Positions 12,481 to 23,100 of a stretch of DNA of 64,000 bases are shown here, in pieces (within the stretch, counting starts at the first letter, position 1; each line of letters starts with the position of its first letter). The stretch is from assembly GCA_964035575.1 (NCBI GenBank), contig OZ037866.1:1364001-1428000 (forward strand), given 5' to 3'. The position numbers and the translations under genes are program-made. The notes beneath the pieces are model-generated. The model was given only the letters and a program-made list of their open reading frames with translations, searched no databases and had not been told where the DNA came from. This DNA is from Rhynchopus sp. YZ270_cl-10 (taxonomy: Eukaryota; Euglenozoa; Diplonemea; Diplonemida; Diplonemidae).

Positions 12481-12521
12481 AACTTTCTACCAAAAACCAA
12501 ATCAATATACTAAAACAAACT

Positions 12522-13226
12522 ATGGGTGCCGAGCACGAACCCGTCACCGGAACCGTCGTCGAGGAGGCGCACCTGACCGACTTCGACCAGATGGTCGAGG
12601 GAAAGGTTGTGGACGGACACGACAACACACCCATCACCCCTGCCCCCGAGGGCCCTGTCCTCGTTGACACTGTTGAGGTGGTCGACCCTGCGGTGGGTCA
12701 CTTCTGGCCTGCCTGCGTGAGCACCTTCTTTTGCCACCTCCTTGGTCTGGGTTTGACTCTTGTGTGCTGTCCGAGCAGCTACGGCAAGGCGGGAGCTGCG
12801 ACGGGATTTGCGTTCAGTGCGCTGAAGATGTCGATTGTCGCGCTGATGGGCGCTATGGTGGTGTCGCACTACCACGTCCCGCATGCGTTCTACCCGGATG
12901 AGTTGAAGACTGCCGACGCCTGCGCTGCGTACAGAGGTGTGTGGGAGGCCACCCCTGACCCGAAGACGCATCTGATGTCGCCGATGACCTGCCACTGCCC
13001 GCGTCTGTTCCTCGCGCCCAGGGAGGAGGGAACCGGGCGTGTCGTGTGCGTCGACAGCCAGCGCTTCTGGGTGAAGGTGTCCATCATCGCAAGTGTCATG
13101 TTCTACCTCTTCAGCATCATCGCCCGCTACTACCTCAGGAACAGCAAGCCCACCACAATGGTCACCGTAGTCGCAGCGAACGCTGCCCCAGTGATTGTCG
13201 TTCGTGAGGAGAAGATGGAATGCTAA
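12522..13226 (+). CDS. Hypothetical three-span membrane protein
   Basis: The 234-residue protein is not recognised. The first 60 residues are soluble, acidic and Pro/Val-rich. Hydrophobic segments follow at about 61-83 (FWPACVSTFFCHLLGLGLTL), 90-116 (GFAFSALKMSIVALMGAMVV) and 185-208 (VKVSIIASVMFYLFSIIARY). Between the second and third spans is a loop with four cysteines (CAAY, CHC and VVC), which could carry disulfides if extracellular. The end is a short Val/Ala-rich tail. Coding quality is high: GC-rich third positions, a clear ATG 41 nt after an acceptor, and a TAA stop. The function is unknown. Confidence 0.75.
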   Translation: MGAEHEPVTGTVVEEAHLTDFDQMVEGKVVDGHDNTPITPAPEGPVLVDTVEVVDPAVGHFWPACVSTFFCHLLGLGLTLVCCPSSYGKAGAATGFAFSALKMSIVALMGAMVVSHYHVPHAFYPDELKTADACAAYRGVWEATPDPKTHLMSPMTCHCPRLFLAPREEGTGRVVCVDSQRFWVKVSIIASVMFYLFSIIARYYLRNSKPTTMVTVVAANAAPVIVVREEKMEC

Positions 13227-13668
13227 TGCTAGGGTTAGAGAATAAATGAATAAAGAAAGAAAAAAAGAAAAAAAGAAAAAAAAAAAGAGAAAAAAAAACC
13301 CCCGGTAGGGGGCGATTGTCGAAGGAAAAAATGCGTGTGCTTTTTTTTTTTTGGGGGGGGGAGGAAAAAATGGTTTCACCCGTCAAGAATGTGATTTCTT
13401 GACGCGATTTAGGAGGAGGAGGAGGGAGGGGAAAAGTGTGAGTTTGGTTTGAATTTTTAAAATTGGGAAAAGAAAGATTTTTTTTTTAAAAATTCTTGAT
13501 TAAAAATAAGCTAGCACGTCCCCTCACATTCTCCCTCTATTTTGTTTTATTTTGTAAAAAAGTTTTTTCAATGTTCAAAGAAAGATGATTTCACACATAC
13601 ATTATCAAAATATTGGGATTAATGGAACGGGTGTCAAACCAGATTTTTCCATTTTATCCTTTTTTTTT
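13227..13668. other. Intergenic
   Basis: A-rich, then T-rich sequence after the stop at 13226; nothing else recognised. Confidence 0.5.
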
Positions 13669-14626
13669 GGGAAAACCTTTATTCGGCTCACAAAAAGTAA
13701 TTTTTCCATCATTCGGCTCACAAAATAAAATTTTTCCATCATTCTATCAAAGTTACTATAATTTTTCCTTCATTCGGCTCACAAAAGTTAATTTTTCCAC
13801 CATTCTATCAATATTTTGCCAATTTTTCCATCATTCTATCAAAGTTTTTTTTTTCACTTTTTCGAGGAAATATTTCCGCTGGAAAAAATTTTTGGGTAGG
13901 ATTTTTTGCCCGTTTTTATAGGTTGTGGGAGGGAAAATTCGTAGGTGACTTATTGCGGCGAAGGTCACGCATGTCAGCAATCACACTATGTGCACCATAG
14001 TTTGATACACTTCTCACGTTATCGCAGGTCCGGGAGGCGACGGCGCCGACGATTCCTGTGTTGGCAACAGGGTGATCGTCAGAGGTGCAGGTGCGCTCGT
14101 GCTGGGTGATGCGACAACCATCACCGTCTTGCACCGCACACACCCTCCATGCACATAAGGAACCGGCACACAAGGGTCATTCGGGTGCCTGTGCGGTTCG
14201 AGACGCGGAAGGAAAAATGTGGAGGATGAAGGACTGCCACGTTACCGTCTCCTTTAGGTCATCCAAGCTGTTAAACTCGGCACCAGTGACCACTTGTCTT
14301 TGCATGTTTAGCAAACAGTGTGTAATTTGTGACCCTAGAACTATAAATTTTTCGAAAAATGCAAAAAAAATGACCCCATTTTTCCTCAAAAAACCACCCA
14401 ATTTTTTTTTTCCAGCGGCAAAAATTTCTTCGAAAAAGTGAAAAAAAAAACTTTGATAGAATGATGGAAAAATTGGCAAAATATTGATAGAATGGTGGAA
14501 AAATTAACTTTTGTGAGCCGAATGAAGGAAAAATTATAGTAACTTTGATAGAATGATGGAAAAATTTTATTTTGTGAGCCGAATGATGGAAAAATTACTT
14601 TTTGTGAGCCGAATAAAGGTTTTCCC
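13669..14626. mobile_element. Fold-back element with 176-bp inverted arms and a GC-rich core
   Basis: 13669-13844 and 14451-14626 are inverted copies of equal length that appear identical by eye. Each contains repeated TTCGGCTCACAAAA and ATTTTTCCATCATTC units. The symmetry continues less exactly inwards (TTTTTCGAGGAAAT against its inverse). The core at about 13920-14330 is much richer in G+C than the arms and reads like coding sequence, but has no long ORF; it may be a captured host fragment. The target duplication cannot be read because both flanks are T runs. Confidence 0.8.
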
Positions 14627-15519
14627 TTTTTTTTTTTTTGGTCACTTTGTCTTTTGTGTGTGTGATTTTGTCTGTGAGCGTCTAGCCCTTTCGAAATGGT
14701 GGTGATTGTATTTTTTTTTCAAGATAGCCGTCAGAGGAGAACAGCAGGGATACAGCAGGAAGGCTGAAGTACTCCCTCACGTACCACTCTCTGCGTGGCC
14801 TACTTTGCAAAGTGTTTCAAAGAACACACCACCCCCTCCACCTTGCCAGAAAAAGACGGTGATTACCTCATGCATGAGGTTCAGCTTCTTGTCAGGTTTT
14901 TCACTCCCCCACCCCATATTGTGTGTCTTCTTTTTTGAAAAAGGACAGAAAAAAAATAAAAGTGTGTTTTGCATATTGGGTTGGAAGCATACCTTCACGT
15001 CCCCCGTATTCCCTATTACCCCCCATCCCTATTTTTGTTTCGGAAGTCTTCAAGATGGCTATCTCCCAACATTTTTTTTGAGTTTTGTTTTTTACAAATA
15101 AAATGAAATGATGGAATTGAATACAAAAAAAAACAAACAAAAAATTGCACAAAAAAAGCAAAAAAAGCAAAAAAAGCAACAACAAAAATGAAGTATGTGA
15201 CATATTTCTTTCCCCCCAAAAAAACGCAAAAATGCAGAAAATAAAAAACAAAGAATTCTGTCGCAAACTTCAACCTTACACTCAAAAGGTGAAGGGGACT
15301 CAGTACAAAAATAATGGATTTCCTCTTCTCCGTTCAATACAAAAAAAAGGAAAAAAAAAAAACTGTGAAAAAAAAAGGAACGAACAAAATGGAATATGTG
15401 AAGGGGAAAAGGTATTTAAAGCAAAGCACAAAAAACAACAACAAAACAGCATAGCTACCCATTCTCCACGCGCTCCCCTCCCCCCCCTTTTTTTTTGAAG
15501 CAGTTAACTTCCTCCGCTC
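14627..15519. other. Intergenic, A/T-rich
   Basis: Long poly-A and poly-T stretches; no supportable gene. Confidence 0.5.
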
Positions 15520-15912
15520 CACAGTGCACGTACAGTCCATCCAAAGCGCTTCGTCCACGGCGTCGTCGTCCACATGGTGCCCATTTTTGAGTCCAGCTTT
15601 ACTGACCCGTCGAGGCCATCCACACCAAGCGGGTCTCCTCACTGGATATCATGTTCAACTGACTGGGGTCCAGATGGGGTTGAGCTCGCATTTTCCCATG
15701 TTCACCTTCAGTCCCAGCTTCAGGCTCTCCGACGGGAACGTTGCCTGCCCGGTCGCGTTGACCACATGTGTCAGGGCCGGCAGGATGTTCACGTCGCTCT
15801 CGTTCAGCAGTTCCTCCTTTTGATCCCCCAATGTCCCGTCCTTTGCTAACGACGTACCTTTGTGTGACATAACCCCACACCACCCAAGTGGGCCCACGTC
15901 GGGTCCGAACAC
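15520..15912 (-). pseudogene. Reverse-transcriptase fossil, LINE-like
   Basis: Read on the minus strand, this stretch contains DGTLGD and then SLKLGLKVNMGKCEL, the pattern that follows the catalytic box in reverse transcriptases with a DDGTLGG-type box and GL-x-N-x-x-KCE thumb. Only a small part of the domain is present and it is broken in several places. The family assignment is tentative. Confidence 0.5.
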
Positions 15913-15960
15913 TCAATCAGCCTCATCGAGCTGGCAGTGGACTTTGAGCTCACCACAGGA

Positions 15961-17232
15961 ATGCCGCTCCCAGACGTTGGCAGCCGCCGCTATCCGCAGT
16001 TCAAAGCCTCTACCTCGTCGTGCACGGTTAGGGACCATATCGCGGACCACAGCGGGGTGGAAATGTTCTTTGACGGCGGAGCAAGACAGAACAAAACTGT
16101 CTTCGCGAGGGCTGGGGCAGGAGCGGTGGTATATGTGGATGGTGTCAAGAGCGCATCGGTGGCCACCCCACTTCCCTCAGCCAGAAGCAACAACGTGGCG
16201 GAGTACGAAGGAGTCATCAGTGGCCTCCGCCTCCTCAACGAACTCCCCTCTGAGCTGCAAGGCCCGGTCACCATCAGCGGAGACTCCAAGCTGATTGTGG
16301 ACCAGCTCCGGGGGGTAGCTGACTGCAACGATTTCCTCAAACCGCTGTTCCTCGTGGCTAAAGAACTGATCAGAGAGGTTCAACCCCGTTTCACCCTGGG
16401 GTTCCGCCACATCGCGCGAGAGCGAAACAAGGACGCTGACGCTCTCAGCAACCAGGCAATGGATGAGGTGGAGAACCAGAAGCAAGCAGAACTTGCCGCT
16501 GCCTCCTCGGAACGCGACACCTTCCTGCAAAGCGCGTTGGCCAAGTCACTCTCACTGGGCGAGCTGATGCAGACCTTTGCGAAGGTGTACAAACCGCAGT
16601 CCTGGATGTACGGCCACTACACCAACGTCACTAGCCTTACTGCCATCGGAGGTTCGGTGACCAGTGGTGTGAGCAAACGAGCAGTTCTCAACAGCAAAAC
16701 TGAGGAGGTACTGCGCCACCTACAGTCGCACATAGCAGCCTTTGCAGGGAACCGCCGCTCCCTCTTGTACGAGGAGACCCAGGCTTGGGCAGCCCAGTTC
16801 CGGCCGCAAGAGCATTACGCTGATGACTGGACTGAAGCCTCCGCAGGATGGCGAGGCAGAGCGACTGAAGCCAGAGCTGCAGGACGGGCCCGCCCACCTC
16901 GCACGGCCCCTCCAGACGCCAGAAAGTGCGCCAAAACCTTGTCTTGTCTGACCCACGGCAAAGTGCGATGTAACTCGTGCAAGACGCTGCGAGCCGCTCC
17001 AGAAACCTGCTGCAGCCTACACCACACAGAAGGCGATGGCCGCGCCATTGTGATGGACTTCTGCACGAAACATAGACTCACGAGATGTGGGGCATGCTTG
17101 CTAGACAAGAAATCATTGGCCCAGTGCTGCGGAACGTGCCACACACGCCACATCAATAACAGCACGTCAGCACGAGGCACACTCCCCCTACATCACAGGC
17201 AAGACCCCGCGGGGTCTTCGCAGGTGACGTAG
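15961..17232 (+). CDS. RNase HI-domain protein with Cys/His-rich tail
   Basis: From the first in-frame ATG the ORF encodes 423 residues; the frame is open back to 15868. An RNase HI fold spans about 33-170, with catalytic acidic residues in FFDGGAR (Asp38), EYEGV (Glu83), GDSKLIVD (Asp108) and NKDADALSN (about Asp159). It would cleave the RNA strand of RNA-DNA hybrids. The middle is helical and charged. The last 110 residues are rich in Cys/His pairs (CLTHGKVRCNSC, CTKHRLTRCGAC, CCGTCHTRH), likely zinc-binding. The preceding in-frame residues ELAVDFELTTGMPLP, and the opposing reverse-transcriptase fossil, suggest derivation from a retroelement tail. A host gene is also possible because the frame is intact. 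Confidence 0.7.
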   Translation: MPLPDVGSRRYPQFKASTSSCTVRDHIADHSGVEMFFDGGARQNKTVFARAGAGAVVYVDGVKSASVATPLPSARSNNVAEYEGVISGLRLLNELPSELQGPVTISGDSKLIVDQLRGVADCNDFLKPLFLVAKELIREVQPRFTLGFRHIARERNKDADALSNQAMDEVENQKQAELAAASSERDTFLQSALAKSLSLGELMQTFAKVYKPQSWMYGHYTNVTSLTAIGGSVTSGVSKRAVLNSKTEEVLRHLQSHIAAFAGNRRSLLYEETQAWAAQFRPQEHYADDWTEASAGWRGRATEARAAGRARPPRTAPPDARKCAKTLSCLTHGKVRCNSCKTLRAAPETCCSLHHTEGDGRAIVMDFCTKHRLTRCGACLLDKKSLAQCCGTCHTRHINNSTSARGTLPLHHRQDPAGSSQVT

Positions 17233-17334
17233 CCCCCCCCACACCTAAGGGCCATATTCTGCGCAAGAATTACCCTCACTAGGCATTACCCACACCACCC
17301 AAACAACCCTCCTTTTGCCTCCCACACCACACAC

Positions 17335-17336
17335 AG
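17335..17336 (+). promoter_or_regulatory. Probable trans-splice acceptor
   Basis: A C/T-rich run ends in CACCACACACAG at 17336, 26 nt before the sulfatase ATG. Confidence 0.5.
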
Positions 17337-17362
17337 GCCGCAACAAAGGAAAGACATCCACG

Positions 17363-18838
17363 ATGAGGCTGCTCCTGCTGCTGCTGGCTGCGTGCTGCTG
17401 CACAGCAACACCACCGCACCTGGTTGTCGCGCTCGTGGACGACCTGGGACGGTACAACGTGCCGTGGTACAACCCAAACCAGACGCTCAATGCAGGACTG
17501 CTCGACCTGGTGCAGAAGGAGGGTGCCATCTTCGACCGTTTCTACACTTACAAATACTGCAGCCCCACGAGAAGCAGCCTTCTCAGTGGACGCTTCCCCA
17601 TACACGTTAACGAGCTCCTGCCTAGTAGCATCGACTCCGTGGGTGGCATCGATCTGCGCATGACGCTGCTCCCACAGAAGCTGAAGCGTGTTGGCTACAA
17701 GACGGCAATAGTCGGGAAGTGGCACTGTGGTGCGCGCAGTGCAGCAAACCTTCCTGTGAACAGAGGCTTCGACCACCACCTGGGCTTCCTCACAGGTGGG
17801 GAGGACCACTTCACACAGAAGTCTGGTGAAGCAGGGAACTACGTGGACCTGTGGAGCAACAGCACACCTGCACATGGCAGAAATGGGACGTACTCTTGCT
17901 TTCTGTACGGCAACGAGGCTGTGGACGTTGTGCTGAAGCACGACCCAGCAACACCGCTGTTCCTCTACCTTCCGTTCCACGACACACATGCACCGTACGA
18001 GGCTGTTCCTGAGTACGAAGACGATTCTGTGGACTACTTGCCACGTAGAGTCATGCAGGCAATGTCTAGCTGTGTCGCAGACGCAACCATGAACGTGACG
18101 GCAGCACTGAAGGCAAAGGGGATGTGGGAGAACACGTTGTTCATCTGGTCGGCGGACAACGGTGGTCCGCAGTACTGGTCTGGGAACAACCACCCTCTCA
18201 GGGGTGGGAAGTGGACTGACTTTGAGGGTGGTGTGCGGACGGCTGCGTTCGTGAGTGGCGGGCTGCTGTCGCCAGCACTGCGTGGCACAACGATCACGTC
18301 AGCGATGCACATTGCGGACGTACACACGACATTTTGTATGCTGTCTGGCCAGACCCTGGCAGAGTGCGGTGACGACGTGGCAGGACTGCCGGGCACGGAC
18401 GGGATGGACCTGCGCCACTACTTCACAGAGGCGAACGCAACGCGACCAGCAGGGGACATTGTGCTGTCGTCGAACAGCTACATCGACGTGGACTGGAAGT
18501 ACGTGGGTGCGACCTCGGTGGAGCCCTACTGCAACTCTTCTGGATGTGGCTACTGGACAGGCCCTGTGTGGCCCGTGGACAACAACCACAAGCCACTGGA
18601 GGTGGACCCTGGGTGTCCTGCTGACGGGTGTCTGTTTGACCTGTCCTTGGATGTCACTGAGCACACGGAGCTGTCTGCACAGTACCCCGAGAGGCAGCAG
18701 GCGATGAAGAAGCAGATGGCTGCGTACCGTGCGGGCAGCTTCCAGACGTCGTCCTCTGGTGGATACGACAGGTGTGTCACTGTCGCGGAGTACGCTGCTG
18801 CCAACGGTGGCTTTGCAGGGCCGCTCTGCACAAAGTGA
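17363..18838 (+). CDS. Secreted arylsulfatase
   Basis: The 491-residue enzyme starts at the ATG before MRLLLLLLAACCCTA, a clear signal peptide; the reading frame is open further upstream but lacks an earlier ATG. It has the sulfatase signature CSPTRSSLLSGR with Cys66, which would be converted to formylglycine, and GKWHCG (about 118-123). Metal and substrate residues are visible in VDDLGR (about 25-30), HDTHAPY, SADNGG and GGKWTDFEGGVR. The overall pattern is closest to the arylsulfatase B/I/J group. It should hydrolyse sulfate esters of glycans or small molecules outside the cell or in a lysosome-like compartment. Several N-glycosylation sequons support secretion. The natural substrate cannot be told. 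Confidence 0.93.
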   Translation: MRLLLLLLAACCCTATPPHLVVALVDDLGRYNVPWYNPNQTLNAGLLDLVQKEGAIFDRFYTYKYCSPTRSSLLSGRFPIHVNELLPSSIDSVGGIDLRMTLLPQKLKRVGYKTAIVGKWHCGARSAANLPVNRGFDHHLGFLTGGEDHFTQKSGEAGNYVDLWSNSTPAHGRNGTYSCFLYGNEAVDVVLKHDPATPLFLYLPFHDTHAPYEAVPEYEDDSVDYLPRRVMQAMSSCVADATMNVTAALKAKGMWENTLFIWSADNGGPQYWSGNNHPLRGGKWTDFEGGVRTAAFVSGGLLSPALRGTTITSAMHIADVHTTFCMLSGQTLAECGDDVAGLPGTDGMDLRHYFTEANATRPAGDIVLSSNSYIDVDWKYVGATSVEPYCNSSGCGYWTGPVWPVDNNHKPLEVDPGCPADGCLFDLSLDVTEHTELSAQYPERQQAMKKQMAAYRAGSFQTSSSGGYDRCVTVAEYAAANGGFAGPLCTK

Positions 18839-20137
18839 GCAAGGTGTCTCGCCTGCCTCACGAGCCTCATGGCCACATGATCTCATACGCAACACACACA
18901 AGCTGTTCTCTCCCTGAGCCCAGCTGCGCTACGAGACTGTGTTGTTCTGGGCACAGCACGCCATTTACTTCTTCCAGCTAGCTGCACAAATGGTATCGTT
19001 CTGAGTTCCACTATTCCCGCCCCATTCCCTCCCACAAAGGATGCCGTTTGCAGCCATTGAGGCCACTCTCCTGTGCAGTCGTCTATGCAACTGTTGTCGT
19101 AGGCACATTTGTCACGTGGCAGGATCAACCAGGTTTCTTGTCACTCTAATCGATAGGGGATTGCTCCCCTGAGATCAGTGATCAAAGAGCCAATAATAAT
19201 GACGGTTGTGTGTATTCCGGCTTCACCGAAGAGGCTTTTCTCCCCATATGTGTGTTTGCGGATTTTGTTTCTGGGTGACTAAGTATGAGAGGCTTAGACA
19301 TCTTTCCACCTTTTTCTTCATTTTCTTGTTGTGTGTGGGGGAAGTTATTACGTGTTGTGTTCATTGCGCTCTGTTTTATCAAAAGCTCTCGAGTTTGCTA
19401 GTTTGCTTTCGTGTTGGTCCATGTGAAAGTCTTTGATGCAACAGTGAACGTGCCAAAGCAATGCAACATTATCTCAAATGCCTCGAACGGCAAGTCCATA
19501 CCCTTGAGGAAAATGCGAGTAAGCTGAACAACACGTTTTACAGCATTCTCACGTCGAGTTCGGCCACATGTTGGAAGGGGAACGGCTTGTGCAAAAGGCA
19601 GATGATTTTATGTGCACATCTTTCTTCGTTTTCTTCGTTTTCTAATTTATTCTTTATTTTCAAACAGTAGTGTTGCAAATCGTTTTCTGGATTCATGTGT
19701 GTGTTCCGACTCTCTTCGCTAACTGCGACTGAGTGCCTTATGTGTGAGCTACGCAATACCCCTAAAGGAAATGTAAATTACGCACTCAACGATTTTTTTT
19801 GTCCCTTTCCACTTCCGAACCATGAATCCATCTTTTATATAACAACGTCTATGGTACATAATAATATTCTAAAAAAACGCACACCATTCTTCTCGCACCC
19901 TTTGCCTCGCTCAAGATGCCCAGTGGTCGGCAAATTCCAGTAGCGACACTGATGTCTCTTCAGATGCTTTCTTGTCGAGTCATATGAGTCAACAAACACT
20001 CACTAGCAAAGGAGCATGTCATATGTTAGGGCCGTGTCATGATGACCTCAACCCATATTATGCTTTGGCATGTTTGACTCCTGTACCTCCACGGCGTCAT
20101 CGAGCATTCGCATACACCCCGCACCTTCCCAACCCAC
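18839..20137. other. Intergenic
   Basis: No gene is supported. 19115-19133 on the minus strand is AACCTGGTTGATCCTGCCA, identical to the conserved 5' start of eukaryotic 18S rRNA, but the match stops there. 19274-19305 is a copy of the CTAAG hairpin motif. Confidence 0.5.
19274..19305 (+). other. Recurrent intergenic hairpin motif, second copy
   Basis: GGTGACTAAGTATGAGAGGCTTAG matches the motif at 7012-7043 at most positions and keeps a 5-bp CTAAG/CTTAG stem. Confidence 0.45.
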
Positions 20138-20139
20138 AG
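20138..20139 (+). promoter_or_regulatory. Probable trans-splice acceptor
   Basis: GCACCTTCCCAACCCACAG ends at 20139, 13 nt before the ATG of the cyclase gene. Confidence 0.5.
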
Positions 20140-20152
20140 ATTACACAATACA

Positions 20153-23100
20153 ATGTCACTAGCAGTAGTGTCCCTGACACTACTGTGTCTTGCCGCAGAA
20201 CCACAATGTCCAACGGATGTCAAGTCATGTCTCAACAAGCTCGTACCTGACGGGATAAGCGAAACAGGTGACAAAGCGTCCTCCTGCAACAGCTCGTCGT
20301 GGAAGATGTACGACTACTGCTACACAGAAGCGTGCCCCATCCGTCTTGTCATCACGGACCCACCAGAGCTGCGTACATGGATGTGTGCAACAGACAACAA
20401 GTTCGAACCTTACAACCCAGACGCACACATCGACCTGTACCACAAGTTCAACAATAAAGTGTTCGACATCCTGCCTGTCGGGAACCAGGCCACGTACGAC
20501 AGAAGAGGGTGCAAGGACAGCGACTTCAGCGCAGGTGGGAAAGACTTCAACGGGAAGATTGCGATGATCCAGAGAGGCACCTGTGTCTACAGTGCAAAGA
20601 TCAGAGCCGCGCAGACTGCAGGTGCAAGCATTGCGATTGTGTACGACTACTACCTGTACTACTACCACCGGGCCATGGGAGGTGACTCAACTGGACACAC
20701 AATACCCGCACTGCACGTGGCAAGACACATGGGAGAGGTGGTGGTGAAGGCAGCTGAGAGTGGGAAGGCAGTGAAGGGGAAGATTGAGTTCAATTGCGAC
20801 AGGACGCCCAGCTATTCGTTTGACCAAGGTGCGGACTACCCTTGGGATGGATGTCCCTCAAACAGGATGGCCCTGGTGAAGCACTGCTCCACAGTTGAGA
20901 ACGACAAGCAGGAGCGGTTGTGCGATAAGTGTCCATTGGAGATGCAGCTGCCTGGTGCGGAGACGCTGTGCTTCTTTGGAAACAGCCTGCGTCCGAGGAA
21001 GAGAGAGACGCTGTTCCACCTGACGACACCCCTCCCATACAACTCACCTGCGGACGAGGTTGTGTTCGCATCTGAGCTGCCGGGGAGAGGGTGCCTGGCA
21101 TCTGACTTTGCTGAGTTGCGTGGCAAGATGGTGATCATCCCCGAGACAGGTCGCTGCACACTTGTGTCGTCGGTTATTCTTGCGCAAGAAGCAGGTGTGA
21201 AGGCGTACATGATGGTGACGTCGACGTACTTCCTGCAGTGGCACAGTATCAGAGCCTACTCCCACTTTGTGACAATCCCTGTGCACACAACAGACTACCA
21301 CGCACACGGGAAGTTGACTGTCTTCGGACAGGCGAAGGGGACGTACAAGGCAGGGATTGGGTACGTTTTCCCTGCCGTGTTGTTCCAGGAAGGTGCGTAC
21401 CCAGCAACAGACCCACCAACACCTGCTCCGACAGACGAGCCAGAAGTGTCGAACATTCTCGAACTCGACACGTCTGCAGACTTTGAGTGGAAAACAGGTA
21501 CAATTATATGTCTGGTTGTGATCATTCTGGACACACTGCTGCTGGTTGGGATCTTTGTGAAGCAGCAGCGCGACCGTGTTGTGCTTCCCGAGGAGGCTGT
21601 GCCAGAAGGTGTGTCGATCCCGCTTGGGTTGGCGCTGATGGGTGTGTCGCTGACACTTCTCATCCTGATTGCGGTTGTGACGTTCACACTGACACATGCG
21701 GCAGGGAAGGACTCGACGGACAAGGCGTTGGAGAGTGGGAGGTTCGCAATTGACGTGACGCACGCAAATCTGGGGAAGAACACTGTGGAGCTGGCTGATC
21801 AGATTCGTGGTACGGTTCTTGCAACTGTGACACGAGCCCTGACGGATGAGGTGCGCCAAATTGAGTACAAGCTGAAGGTGGTGCAGAACACGTTCTATGG
21901 CTTCAACGAGTCCTTCCAGTCGTTCAGTGAAAGGTTCTTACCGGTGGCGAGGCTTGTGAGGAATCAGGACTCAACAATTGATAAACTAAGGTTCCAGGTG
22001 TTCACAACGCGTGGCTTCTACATGAACTACCGTTACATGACTGACGACAGGGACGATGCTGCACGCAACGACGGTGTGGTGGGACCTGTCCAGCAAACAC
22101 AGGCAGGGTGGCTGTACGGCTACAACCATTACGAACAGAACTTGGTTGATCGTGTGTTTTACATTGGCGGCCACACACAAAACTATGAAGCGAACGCGTC
22201 CAGGATGCTTGGGTCGAACTACGGAGATCCACTCTCAGTCACTGTGGGGAAACCTGCAAACCATGTGCAGTGGATGCCGTCGAAGGTGACATTCCCGTTT
22301 CCGTTTCATCGGTTTACTACAATGATGAGTGCTTTTGTACCTCTTGGGAATGAAGGAACTTACATGGGCACCATTGAAGCACACATTGACCTCCACGAGT
22401 TTGTTAATTCGGCACTTGCAACGCAGACAAGCAAAAACCTTGAGAACATGACTTTGTTGATCTTGGATCGTGAGGACAGGACCATCTTTGGTTCTCAGGG
22501 TTCAGGTGCTGCTGCCACAAGGAACGAAGGCAAAGTGTACACAAGATCAGAGACGACTACCGAATACGTGCACATGTACAGTCTGTACACCACCATCACG
22601 TCACCATCTGTGATCGTGAAGGCCTTCGACGAGTACATGACAAGCAGGGGTGGATGGGATGAGGACAAGGAGATCACAGGTGAGTTTGACCAGAAGGAGT
22701 ACTTCACTCACCAGGACCACCTGATGCTGACAGACATCACTGCTGAGGGTGGGAAGGCAAAGGACACTGGGTCGCACGGGTGGGACGTGGAGATGCGTGA
22801 CGGTGCTTGCGGGAACTGTGTTGCACACGACGCGCAAGTGGGCAAGGACGTGCTGGAGTTTGACGGGAGCACGACACTGCACCTGTACAGAAACTTCACG
22901 AAGAACACAGAGATTGTGAAGCGCCACACCACGTCGACGTCGCCGTACATGAACTCGATGCGTGCGTACCAGGAGGTGCACACCTTTCCGGACGGCTCGG
23001 AGTGCATTGCACACACCACACGGACGTCGCTCACTACCTCCACAACACGTTGCCTGCTTCGTGACGACATCTTTGTTGGTGGCTACTTTGCCATCAACAT

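Noticed and set aside
19115-19133. 18S rRNA gene
   Set aside because: Only the first 19 bases match; no further rRNA sequence follows.
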